From positions 1 through 6,337 of the forward strand of contig JACWAC010000066.1 of NCBI GenBank assembly GCA_014874235.1: DNA of 6,337 bases, written 5' to 3'. The notes beneath the pieces were generated by a model. The model was not told the origin of the DNA. It did not search any database and was given only the letters and a program-made list of their open reading frames with translations. The stretch comes from Thermoplasmatales archaeon (GTDB taxonomy: Archaea; Thermoplasmatota; Thermoplasmata; Thermoplasmatales; GCA-001856825). Both the position numbers and the translations under genes were made by a program. Positions 1-5,147 of the stretch are shown here, in pieces. How positions within the stretch are numbered: the stretch's first letter is position 1; each line of letters opens with the position of its first letter.

Positions 1-291
1 CTCACCTATTGCCTGGAGCAGTTCCGCTCCATCCACGGCACCATTGTATCCGGGGCACAGCGTCCGGTGTGGCTGCCCCGCAGTGTGCTCAGCAACGCCA
101 CGCATGTATTTGTCTGGCGCAGCAATGACCGCGACGACGCCCGCCGCCTGGCCGATATCGGCGGCATTGATGCTCGGGAGGTGGCCCGGGGGGCAAAGAC
201 CTTAAGACCACATGAATTTATTTATGTCAACGGACGCACGGGAGAAATGGTGAAATCAATGGTAAATATAAACAAAGGGCGGGGAGGATAA
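1..291 (+). CDS. Genome-packaging ATPase (FtsK/HerA, A32-like), C-terminal part
   Basis: The frame is open from base 1 and ends with TAA, leaving 96 C-terminal residues; the start and the Walker A/B motifs lie outside the window. The visible part carries the pattern typical of the end of the HerA/FtsK ATPase core: a Ser-Gly-Ala-Gln-Arg-Pro segment (residues about 17-22 of the fragment), then a Trp-Leu-Pro-Arg-Ser-Val-Leu stretch, the strand THVFVWRSNDRDDARRLADI, and a late hydrophobic-aromatic strand HEFIYVN. In PRD1-like viruses such an ATPase (PRD1 P9) drives DNA into preformed procapsids at a special vertex. Its place just before the capsid gene fits this. The in-frame GTG at 67 is internal to the conserved core and should not be used as a start. 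A host DNA translocase is possible in principle, but the neighbours argue against it. Confidence 0.8.
   Translation, partial: LTYCLEQFRSIHGTIVSGAQRPVWLPRSVLSNATHVFVWRSNDRDDARRLADIGGIDAREVARGAKTLRPHEFIYVNGRTGEMVKSMVNINKGRGG
281..288 (+). promoter_or_regulatory. Shine-Dalgarno for the 48-aa protein
   Basis: GGGGAGGA lies six bases before the ATG at 295, inside the last codons of the ATPase gene. It supports that short reading frame as a real gene. Confidence 0.7.
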
Positions 292-294
292 GTT

Positions 295-441
295 ATGCAT
301 GAGCATTTTTCCGGCCTGGAAGCAGTCAAGGTTGCCCTCTACGTAATTGTAATTATTGGTACCCTCAATCTACTGGCAATGAAATACAAAAAGTCAAACA
401 AGTTTGCCGCCGCATGGGCAAACCTGTTTGGTGTTGACTGA
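295..441 (+). CDS. Small single-pass membrane protein (48 aa)
   Basis: This 48-residue frame starts at an ATG four bases after the ATPase stop, with a strong SD at 281-288, and ends at TGA. Residues about 11-28 are hydrophobic (Val-Lys-Val-Ala-Leu-Tyr-Val-Ile-Val-Ile-Ile-Gly and onward), followed by a basic stretch KYKKSNK and an amphipathic tail ending LFGVD. This suggests one membrane segment with the positive side after it. I recognise no family. Its place between the packaging ATPase and the capsid gene is where PRD1-like viruses often carry tiny membrane proteins; a role in the virion membrane or in anchoring the packaging vertex is inference only. Confidence 0.7.
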   Translation: MHEHFSGLEAVKVALYVIVIIGTLNLLAMKYKKSNKFAAAWANLFGVD

Positions 442-450
442 TGTTAACTA

Positions 451-458
451 AAGGAGAG
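451..458 (+). promoter_or_regulatory. Shine-Dalgarno for the major capsid protein
   Basis: AAGGAGAG ends five bases before the ATG at 464. It fixes the capsid start and rules out the overlapping frame beginning at 460, and it fits strong expression of the most abundant virion protein. Confidence 0.75.
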
Positions 459-463
459 TTTGT

Positions 464-1648
464 ATGCCTACCCCCACGATAAACCAGCCCGCCCCCGCAC
501 ATGCGGGAAAAGCACCACCGGTGCTGATTCCCTTTACGCGGGCGGCCCGCAAGAAAACGCGCATGATTTCCAATATGTCGGCAACTCCGGGTGCCTCCAT
601 TCAGCAGTTGCCGCCGCTGCAGATTCCGGCCAACGGCTACCTGAGGCGGTTGATACTTGATGTTACCTGCACCATCACCGGCAATATTGCCACGGTGGCG
701 TTCGCCAACGATGCCCCCTTCAGTGCCTTCACCCAGGTTTCGCTGGCGGCTGCCAACGGCGACAGTCTTATCAATCCCTTAAGCGGTTTTACACTTTCAC
801 GGCTGCAGAAATACGGCTGTTTTTCAATGGGGTCTCAGGACGCCGCTCCTGAAGCCGATCCCAATTATTACGCCGCCGTCGGCGCAGTGGCCAACGGCGG
901 CTCCTTCCATTTCCAGCTTAACATACCGGTAGAGGTTGACGAGCGCGACGGGTTATGTGCGCTGCCCAATATGGCCGCCAACCAGTCGTTTCTGCTTAAC
1001 ATGTTCCTCAACACCTCGGGTAGTATCTACGCCACCGCGCCTACTACCCTGGCACCGGTGAATATATCCATTACCGCCGAGTACTGGGCCGCTCCGGCGC
1101 CGGTAAATGCGCAGGGAATCGCGCAGCAGACAGCACCGCGGGTGGCCAATGCGGTCAACCTGCTGCAAACGCAGATGCCCACCATTACCCCCAGCTCGGA
1201 CCAGACCGTGCAGCTGTTAAATGTAGGTAATACCATCCGCTTTATCTATTTTGAGCTGCGTACCGCCGCCGGTGTGCGCACCGACGTGGATTGGCCAAAT
1301 TTGATGAACATTCTGGTCAACAATGATCTCTGGCTGGCGAAAACCAAAAACAACTGGCAGCGGCAACTGGGCCATGATTACAAATTGGTAGGACCGGTTT
1401 CGGCCACCCCTTCTACCGGTAATCTGGATACCGGCGTCTTTATTCTCGATGATTTCATCAATTCCGGTTCGGCGGGCAACGTGGCCAGTGCCTCTTCCAA
1501 CCGCGACCTGATGCTGGTTACCGGCTCCGGCACCGCTCTTAACATCGAGGCCGTCATCTGGGGGGGGAACGCCTCTCAGCTCCTGGTGGTGACAAACGCC
1601 CTGCGCATCCCCGACCCGGCCAGTTTCTACGCACCACAAGGAGTCTAA
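464..1648 (+). CDS. Major capsid protein, double jelly-roll type
   Basis: This 394-residue protein is the largest product in the window and is rich in Ala, Asn, Thr and Gly with alternating hydrophobic residues, as in an all-beta capsid protein. The first jelly roll probably spans residues 45-208: a Gly-Tyr-Leu-Arg-Arg-Leu strand at 58-63, then SLINPLSGFTLSRLQKYG (101-118), then a FQLNIPVEVDERDGL segment (150-164). The second probably spans 245-390: GNTIRFIYFELR (255-266), the Arg-Thr-Asp-Val-Asp-Trp-Pro motif (272-278), FILDDF (326-331), and a terminal LLVVTNALRIP. Two such halves joined by a linker are the hallmark of DJR capsid proteins, and the length is close to PRD1 P3 (395) and longer than Bam35 MCP (about 356). 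The basic N-terminal arm (residues 24-34, Phe-Thr-Arg to Met) could contact the membrane or DNA. No protease or scaffold gene is visible beside it. The fold is judged by pattern, not by alignment. Confidence 0.8.
   Translation: MPTPTINQPAPAHAGKAPPVLIPFTRAARKKTRMISNMSATPGASIQQLPPLQIPANGYLRRLILDVTCTITGNIATVAFANDAPFSAFTQVSLAAANGDSLINPLSGFTLSRLQKYGCFSMGSQDAAPEADPNYYAAVGAVANGGSFHFQLNIPVEVDERDGLCALPNMAANQSFLLNMFLNTSGSIYATAPTTLAPVNISITAEYWAAPAPVNAQGIAQQTAPRVANAVNLLQTQMPTITPSSDQTVQLLNVGNTIRFIYFELRTAAGVRTDVDWPNLMNILVNNDLWLAKTKNNWQRQLGHDYKLVGPVSATPSTGNLDTGVFILDDFINSGSAGNVASASSNRDLMLVTGSGTALNIEAVIWGGNASQLLVVTNALRIPDPASFYAPQGV
1638..1644 (+). promoter_or_regulatory. Shine-Dalgarno inside the capsid gene end
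   Basis: AAGGAGT overlaps the last codons of the capsid gene and ends five bases before the ATG at 1650. It selects that start for the 64-aa membrane protein and couples the two genes. Confidence 0.65.
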
Positions 1649-1649
1649 T

Positions 1650-1673
1650 ATGTCAAACGGCGATGTCTCACAT
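1650..1673 (+). repeat. N-terminal coding repeat, copy 1 (NGDVSH leader)
   Basis: The first 24 coding bases match those of the gene at 5639 in 22 positions; both differences are single-base (codon 2 TCA/ACA, codon 4 GGC/GGA). The similarity stops at codon 9. The translation signals upstream of the two copies are not alike. Confidence 0.7.
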
Positions 1674-1844
1674 GCAGATGATACGGGGGGGCTTCAAAAT
1701 GATCTGGCCCCGCACAAAACCGGAAATCCCTTTGCCGGTGGGTTGGCCAACATAACCGTAACCCATACACTTATTATCATCGTGGGGGCGTTGGTGCTGC
1801 TCTGGCTTTTCGGCGGCATCATATTCCGCTCCGTCAGGATGTAA
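1650..1844 (+). CDS. Small single-pass membrane protein with NGDVSH N-terminus (64 aa)
   Basis: The gene starts one base after the capsid stop. The 64-residue product has a polar N-terminal half (1-36) and one strong hydrophobic segment at about 38-59 (HTLIIIVGALVLLWLFGGII), then a short basic tail FRSVRM. This predicts one membrane pass with the C-terminus on the positive, probably internal, side. Its first eight residues, MSNGDVSH, are nearly identical to those of the lysin at 5639 (MTNGDVSH), with 22 of 24 bases the same. I recognise no family. Position after the capsid gene and size suggest a minor virion membrane protein. Confidence 0.75.
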   Translation: MSNGDVSHADDTGGLQNDLAPHKTGNPFAGGLANITVTHTLIIIVGALVLLWLFGGIIFRSVRM

Positions 1845-1845
1845 A

Positions 1846-2292
1846 ATGCCGGCAAATGCAGGTAAAAGTACGCTCGTTTGGATCGCCGCCGGAACCGGGA
1901 TTGTATTTCTCTATGCCGCCTGGCAAAATAAGAACCCCCTCGACCTGTTAAAAAATGCACTCACCGGCACCGGCGGCATTTATGAGAGCCATCCCGGCGC
2001 CTCCGTTAGGCCGATCGATATAAATGCAGGCCAAGGGACGGTCATGGCCACTGAAGGGGCCACCGGGACAATGACCCCAACGGCCTCCGGCTTCTCCCCC
2101 GATTCCGGAACAATTCCGGCCCTACCATCGGTGCCGCCGCTCTCAGCCGGGGTGGCGGGGTTGCTGCCGAATTATACTTATGATAGTCACGGCTACCTGG
2201 TGCCGGTACCGACTCCCTATACTCCAAATACATATATCCCCCCCCAGGATAACGGCATCCCTTCCTGGCTTAGACCTACCTGGATACCCTGA
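1846..2292 (+). CDS. Membrane-anchored proline-rich protein (148 aa)
   Basis: The ATG lies one base after the preceding stop (TAA-A-ATG), so translation is probably coupled. Residues 8-26 (Ser-Thr-Leu-Val-Trp to Ala-Ala-Trp) form an N-terminal membrane segment followed by NKNPLDLLKNALTGTGG (28-44), an amphipathic stretch. The rest, about residues 45-148, is Pro/Gly/Ser/Thr-rich and low in charge, with a Tyr-Pro-rich end (NYTYDSHGYLVPVPTPYTPN) and a Trp-Leu-Arg-Pro-Thr-Trp terminus. There is no cleavage site that would make the N-terminus a clear secretory signal. It looks like a bitopic virion protein with an extended outer or lumenal arm; which side it faces cannot be told. I do not recognise a named family. 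Confidence 0.75.
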   Translation: MPANAGKSTLVWIAAGTGIVFLYAAWQNKNPLDLLKNALTGTGGIYESHPGASVRPIDINAGQGTVMATEGATGTMTPTASGFSPDSGTIPALPSVPPLSAGVAGLLPNYTYDSHGYLVPVPTPYTPNTYIPPQDNGIPSWLRPTWIP

Positions 2293-2294
2293 CA

Positions 2295-2534
2295 ATGCCC
2301 CCCGCATTTACAACCGTTATAATTGTGGTATTCCTCACCGAGGGCGTGTCAATGATAAAAAATCACAGCCTCTCTTTCAGGCCGGTAATCGGCGGATTTG
2401 TGCTGGGACTGGGGCTGTTGGGCATTACCGCCGTTAACGACAATCTGGGAAAATGGATGGGATATCTGATACTGATCAGCGTGCTACTTAACGATATTCC
2501 GGTCTACGCGCCGGCATTGGGCGTAAAAATATGA
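2295..2534 (+). CDS. Small multi-pass membrane protein (79 aa)
   Basis: The start at 2295 lies two bases after the preceding TGA and has no clear SD, so it would rely on coupling. An in-frame ATG at 2352 with a weak GAGGG upstream would give a 60-residue form starting MIKNHSLSFRP. Both forms keep two hydrophobic segments, about residues 30-47 (Pro-Val-Ile-Gly-Gly-Phe to Thr-Ala-Val) and 54-67 (Trp-Met-Gly-Tyr to Val-Leu-Leu); the longer form adds a short hydrophobic piece at 5-15. A short NDNLGK turn joins the two main segments, giving a hairpin-like topology. A holin is possible on size and topology, but nothing specific shows it; a virion membrane component is equally likely. Confidence 0.65.
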   Translation: MPPAFTTVIIVVFLTEGVSMIKNHSLSFRPVIGGFVLGLGLLGITAVNDNLGKWMGYLILISVLLNDIPVYAPALGVKI

Positions 2535-2540
2535 AAGGAG
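2534..2540 (+). promoter_or_regulatory. Shine-Dalgarno for the 51-aa protein
   Basis: AAAGGAG ends seven bases before the ATG at 2548. It marks a real start for a gene that is easily missed because of its size. Confidence 0.7.
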
Positions 2541-2547
2541 ATATTAA

Positions 2548-2703
2548 ATGCGGGTAGATGACATATTCTCGCTATTGGGATCAATTGTAATTCTGGCAAT
2601 AATTACTACACTGGTTCTGCCGGGACGTCAAACACCGCAGGTAATCCAGGCGGCCTCACAGGGATTTGTGGGCTCCATCAAGGCCGGTATGGGGACAGGT
2701 TAA
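2548..2703 (+). CDS. Small single-pass membrane protein (51 aa)
   Basis: The 51-residue frame runs from ATG to TAA and has a good SD. Residues about 7-25 (Phe-Ser-Leu-Leu-Gly-Ser-Ile-Val-Ile-Leu and onward) are hydrophobic, followed by a compact LVLPGRQTPQVIQAASQGF segment and a short amphipathic, basic C-terminal helix (VGSIKAGMG). The N-terminus is acidic (MRVDD). This layout, membrane helix, Leu-Pro-Gly-Arg turn, amphipathic helix, resembles tiny phage membrane proteins I have seen next to structural genes, but I cannot name a family. A minor virion membrane protein is the simplest reading. Confidence 0.7.
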   Translation: MRVDDIFSLLGSIVILAIITTLVLPGRQTPQVIQAASQGFVGSIKAGMGTG

Positions 2704-2704
2704 G

Positions 2705-3217
2705 ATGCCCGTGCCCGTGATTAACTGGTCCCCGGTGGGACCCTCACGCGTGAGCGTGCCCTACTCCAGCGCCGCGGTAGAGCTGGGAGATGTTACCAGG
2801 CCTCAGGCAGGGCCTCAAACCTATGGCGGGCAGATAAGCCCCGAATTTGTTTTGGCCCCTGCCTACGCCGGTCCCCAGGGGCGGCAGATTCTAGAGATTC
2901 CGGCTCAGCAAATGAAATACACATCTCTGGCTCCGGCCCCCGGCTCGGAAGACTTGGTTCTTCCCCGGGACAGCGGCTCGGTGCCGGGGACGGCCTACGA
3001 AAATATCATGTACGGCCCCGTAAGCGGCTATAATATGGACCATGACGGATATCAGGTGGGCCATATCCAGGTACTGATGAGTGTGCCCCCGGGGGCCATC
3101 GGCCCGGTGACGGGCGGAGAGGATTACGCTACATTGGTCTCCAACGCCCAGTTTCAGGCGGCATTTGAGCAGTACTCAAACCTGCCCTCAAGCCAAGCAA
3201 TTGTGAGCGCCATTTAA
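2705..3217 (+). CDS. Soluble Pro/Gly-rich virion-type protein (170 aa)
   Basis: The ATG at 2705 follows the preceding TAA by one base; the in-frame GTG at 2666 would overlap the 51-aa gene and is not needed. The 170-residue product has no hydrophobic segment and no signal peptide. It is rich in Pro, Gly, Ser and Tyr, and alternating hydrophobic stretches such as HIQVLMSVPPGAIGP (120-134) suggest a beta-rich fold; the C-terminal third (residues 138-170) looks helical. It is the only clearly soluble, capsid-sized protein besides the MCP, so it is a candidate for a penton, vertex or other minor capsid role, but no signature proves this. The N-terminus MPVPVIN resembles the MCP start MPTPTIN. Stop and next start overlap as TAATG. 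Confidence 0.7.
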   Translation: MPVPVINWSPVGPSRVSVPYSSAAVELGDVTRPQAGPQTYGGQISPEFVLAPAYAGPQGRQILEIPAQQMKYTSLAPAPGSEDLVLPRDSGSVPGTAYENIMYGPVSGYNMDHDGYQVGHIQVLMSVPPGAIGPVTGGEDYATLVSNAQFQAAFEQYSNLPSSQAIVSAI

Positions 3218-3927
3218 TGCCTGAAACCGAAGACATTCAGAACAGTCTTACCAAGAAGATCGGCCCTCTGCCCGGCTACATGTGGGTGTTGGTGGCGGTG
3301 GTCGGCTATATCGGTTACAGGTGGTACAAGTCTCGTCAGGGGGCGGCGATCCCGGTTGGTTACGGACTTGACACAGGGACAATGTTTGGTACCAATCCTT
3401 CCCCCATCGGCGGCCCTCCCTCCGGGACCGCCGGAACCACCCCTCAGGGAACATCTCCAGTTACAACCAACGCCCAGTGGGGCAGAGAGGTAACAATTCA
3501 ACTGGTGGGGTTGGGGGACGATCCCACTCTGGTGTCAAACGCAATCTCGGATTATCTTAACGGCAACCCGTTGCCGGCGGCGGAGCAGGCAATCATTAAT
3601 AAGGCGGTGCAGATGCTGGGGCCGCCGCCGGAAGGAGTGCTGCCGGTAAAACCGGCACCGGCTCCGGCACCGGCACCTGCGCCCCAAACAAAAAATTATT
3701 ATACAATTCAGCCCGGCGACACCTGGAAAGGGCTTTCACAGAGATTTTACGGCACCGATCAGTGGTGGCAAATCCTCTATAATGTTAACCAGTACGCCAC
3801 CGACTGGTGGGCGAAGAGATACGGAAATCCCAGAGGCACGCTTAACCCTAAAGTAGGAAGCGGTGAAGTAACCTTTCCGGGCGAGCCTATCTGGGTGCCG
3901 CGCACGATGCCCTACTCATTAATCTAA
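3217..3927 (+). CDS. Membrane-anchored LysM protein (236 aa)
   Basis: The start overlaps the preceding stop (TAATG), so translation is coupled. Domain order: short acidic/basic N-terminus; membrane segment at about 19-37 (Pro-Gly-Tyr-Met-Trp-Val to Tyr-Arg-Trp-Tyr); Gly/Pro/Thr-rich linker (45-84); a small helical domain at 85-137 with the pattern NAQWGREV, DDPTLVSNAI, DYLNGNPLP, ending at GPPP; an Ala-Pro repeat (145-156); and a LysM-like domain at about 160-228 beginning NYYTIQPGDTW, with an insert around YATDWWAKRYGNP and the closing GEPIWVP strand. LysM binds N-acetylglucosamine-containing glycans such as peptidoglycan. A virion-membrane protein holding a wall-binding module on a stalk would suit host attachment or positioning of the lysin encoded next. 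I recall the helical block from phages of high-GC Gram-positives, but I cannot confirm this here. Confidence 0.75.
   Translation: MPETEDIQNSLTKKIGPLPGYMWVLVAVVGYIGYRWYKSRQGAAIPVGYGLDTGTMFGTNPSPIGGPPSGTAGTTPQGTSPVTTNAQWGREVTIQLVGLGDDPTLVSNAISDYLNGNPLPAAEQAIINKAVQMLGPPPEGVLPVKPAPAPAPAPAPQTKNYYTIQPGDTWKGLSQRFYGTDQWWQILYNVNQYATDWWAKRYGNPRGTLNPKVGSGEVTFPGEPIWVPRTMPYSLI
3649..3684 (+). repeat. Ala-Pro codon repeat (stalk linker)
   Basis: Twelve codons encode KPAPAPAPAPAP between the helical and LysM domains of the preceding protein. It is a rigid, extended linker; codon choices vary (CCG, GCA, GCT, CCT, GCG), so selection is at the protein level. Confidence 0.7.
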
Positions 3928-3928
3928 T

Positions 3929-3935
3929 AGGAGGT
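3929..3935 (+). promoter_or_regulatory. Strong Shine-Dalgarno for the LysM lysin
   Basis: AGGAGGT is the best SD match in the window; it ends four bases before the ATG at 3940, directly after the preceding stop. It predicts efficient, independent initiation. Confidence 0.75.
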
Positions 3936-3939
3936 CAAA

Positions 3940-4920
3940 ATGCTGAATGAGGACGCAATTCATGATTATCTTATCGATGCGGGCATGCCCGCAATTCCGG
4001 CCTACGGGATTATGGGCAATATTTTGATTGAATCAAACGGCGACCCCGCCGCCGTTAACCAGGCGGAAGGGGCAATCGGCATCTGCCAGTGGGAGGGAGG
4101 GCGCCGGACCGCACTTGACAAATACGCTTCTTTGCACGGAAAGGGCGAGACGGACTTGACAATGCAGTTGGAGTATCTGGTCATCGAGGCCAAAGCCAGG
4201 GGTAACTGGGATGAAATGGCGGGCATGACTGGTGTTGACAACGCCGCCGGATACTGGGACCAATATTTTGAGGTCTCCGCCGGTACAAGCCGGGGGGCGC
4301 GTATCGAGGCGGCGGAGGCATTTTACCGGCATTATCAGACAAATCTGCCCCCCTCACCCACCCTCGCACCGGCACCACCGGGATTTTACCGGGTTATTTC
4401 CGGCGACACGCTCTCGGGCATTGGGGAAAAAACCGGGGTTGACTGGCACAGGATTTATGATATTAACAGGCAGATAATCGGCCCCAATCCCGACCTCATT
4501 TATCCGGGGCAGATGCTGAGGTTAACCCCGCCGGAACCTGCGCCCGCCCCTACCCCGCCGGGGCCGGGGGTGCCGGTGCCCACCCACGTAGTCCCGGCGC
4601 ATATATCCTATACGGTGGTGGCGGGAGACACACTTTCAGAAATAGGGGAAAAATACGGTATCTCCTACATGAAAATTGCCGCCGATAACGGCATCACCAA
4701 CCCCGACCTCATTTATCCGGGGCAGGTGCTTGTACTTGTGGGCGGTCATGTCCCGGCGGCAGCGCCGCCCCCTCGTACGTATACGGTAATAGAGGGCGAC
4801 ACGCTCTCGGGCATTGGGGAAAAAACCGGTATTCCCTGGCAGGAAATCTATGCCAAAAACAAGGGCGTTATTGGAGACAACCCCGACCTTATTTATCCGG
4901 GGCAGGTGTATACATTATAG
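3940..4920 (+). CDS. Peptidoglycan hydrolase: phage-tail-lysozyme-like domain plus three LysM
   Basis: The 326-residue protein begins with a lysozyme-like domain (about 1-132) with the pattern of the phage tail lysozyme family (Phage_lysozyme2): AYGIMGNILIESNGDP places the likely catalytic Glu at residue 31, and GAIGICQWEGGRR (44-56) gives the conserved Gly-Ile-x-Gln-Trp-x-Gly-x-Arg block. The QLEYLVIEA helix (76-84) matches the family's Gln-Leu-x-Phe/Tyr-Leu element. A Pro linker leads to LysM 1 (149-195), LysM 2 (223-267) and LysM 3 (280-326), joined by Pro-rich linkers. It should cleave glycan strands of peptidoglycan and stay wall-bound. No signal peptide is seen, so it is either carried in the virion for DNA entry or released at lysis by a holin. 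Parts of the LysM repeats are identical in DNA, showing recent unit duplication. The last LysM reaches the stop codon itself. Confidence 0.85.
   Translation: MLNEDAIHDYLIDAGMPAIPAYGIMGNILIESNGDPAAVNQAEGAIGICQWEGGRRTALDKYASLHGKGETDLTMQLEYLVIEAKARGNWDEMAGMTGVDNAAGYWDQYFEVSAGTSRGARIEAAEAFYRHYQTNLPPSPTLAPAPPGFYRVISGDTLSGIGEKTGVDWHRIYDINRQIIGPNPDLIYPGQMLRLTPPEPAPAPTPPGPGVPVPTHVVPAHISYTVVAGDTLSEIGEKYGISYMKIAADNGITNPDLIYPGQVLVLVGGHVPAAAPPPRTYTVIEGDTLSGIGEKTGIPWQEIYAKNKGVIGDNPDLIYPGQVYTL
4402..4436 (+). repeat. LysM direct repeat, unit 1 (35 bp)
   Basis: These 35 bases are identical to 4795-4829 and encode the Gly-Asp-Thr-Leu-Ser-Gly-Ile-Gly-Glu-Lys-Thr-Gly core of LysM 1. Synonymous sites match too, so the copies are recent or kept alike by recombination. 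Confidence 0.85.
4489..4512 (+). repeat. LysM C-terminal direct repeat (three copies)
   Basis: The 24 bases coding Pro-Asp-Leu-Ile-Tyr-Pro-Gly-Gln at the end of LysM 1 are identical at 4702-4725 (LysM 2) and differ in one base at 4882-4905 (LysM 3). Here all three units share the DNA sequence, unlike the core repeat. Confidence 0.8.
4795..4829 (+). repeat. LysM direct repeat, unit 3 (35 bp)
   Basis: Second copy of the 35-bp LysM core, 393 bases downstream of the first. LysM 2 has a diverged version of the same segment (ACACTTTCAGAAATAGGGGA), so units 1 and 3 are closer to each other than to the middle one. Confidence 0.85.
4904..4908 (+). promoter_or_regulatory. Possible Shine-Dalgarno for the out-of-frame LysM gene
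   Basis: AGGTG inside the lysin's last codons is complementary to the 16S tail (GGAGGTGAT register). It lies five bases before ATT 4914 and eight before ATA 4917, a usable spacing for either. The same bases recur in the LysM 2 coding repeat, so the match may be accidental. Confidence 0.35.
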
Positions 4921-5147
4921 ACGACCTGACAAAATATCTGCGCATCCACCGTGTGCGTCCGGGGGAGACGCTGATGGACATCGCCCATTATTATTACGGG
5001 CACCGATGCGGACCCGGCCCGGCTCTGGTGATCTACCGGCACAATCAGGATTTGTTCCCACAGGGGCCGAACATAATTTCAGCGGGTGAGAAACTTGTAA
5101 TTCCGCATCTGCCCGGGCACAGTGCACATTATGGACCGTACTGCTGA
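4917..5147 (+). CDS. Small LysM / tail-X-like protein with non-canonical start
   Basis: In the frame one base back from the lysin a LysM-like domain is plainly encoded: KYLRIHRVRPGETLMDIAHY, then YYGHRCG, VIYRHNQDLFPQGPNI, and the closing ISAGEKLVIP. It resembles the LysM/phage tail protein X type more than the three lysin repeats. The first ATG/GTG/TTG in frame is GTG 4953, which would cut off the first beta strand (Ile-His-Arg-Val). A whole domain needs a start at ATA 4917 (which would overlap the lysin stop as ATAG), ATT 4914 or CTG 4926. ATA is chosen here because its overlap copies the common ATGA arrangement; this is a guess. The frame is open back to a TAA at 4686, so a -1 frameshift product of the lysin is another option. 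The end overlaps the next gene by 17 bases. The product lacks a signal or membrane segment. Confidence 0.55.
   Translation: MDDLTKYLRIHRVRPGETLMDIAHYYYGHRCGPGPALVIYRHNQDLFPQGPNIISAGEKLVIPHLPGHSAHYGPYC

Noticed and set aside
1217..1639. Minus-strand open frame of 140 codons inside the capsid gene
   Set aside because: Antisense shadow of the GC-rich capsid gene with no initiation signal.
2666..2704. GTG start extending the 170-aa protein upstream
   Set aside because: It would overlap the 51-aa gene by 38 bases, has no SD, and the added residues look like an out-of-frame reading of that gene.
3940..4320. Tailed-phage tail protein, suggested by the phage-tail-lysozyme-like domain
   Set aside because: The domain is also used outside tails, and no tail, portal or terminase gene is nearby, while the capsid and small membrane genes point to a tailless membrane-containing virus.
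4816..4828. GGGGAAAAAACC as a slippery site for -1 frameshifting into the LysM frame
   Set aside because: The register does not give the classical X-XXY-YYZ heptamer, and the same bases occur in LysM 1 where slippage would only truncate the protein. Not excluded, but not supported.
4814..5089. Plus-strand open frame overlapping the end of the lysin in the third frame
   Set aside because: It overlaps two frames that both encode LysM domains, and its own translation is Pro/Arg-rich without pattern.
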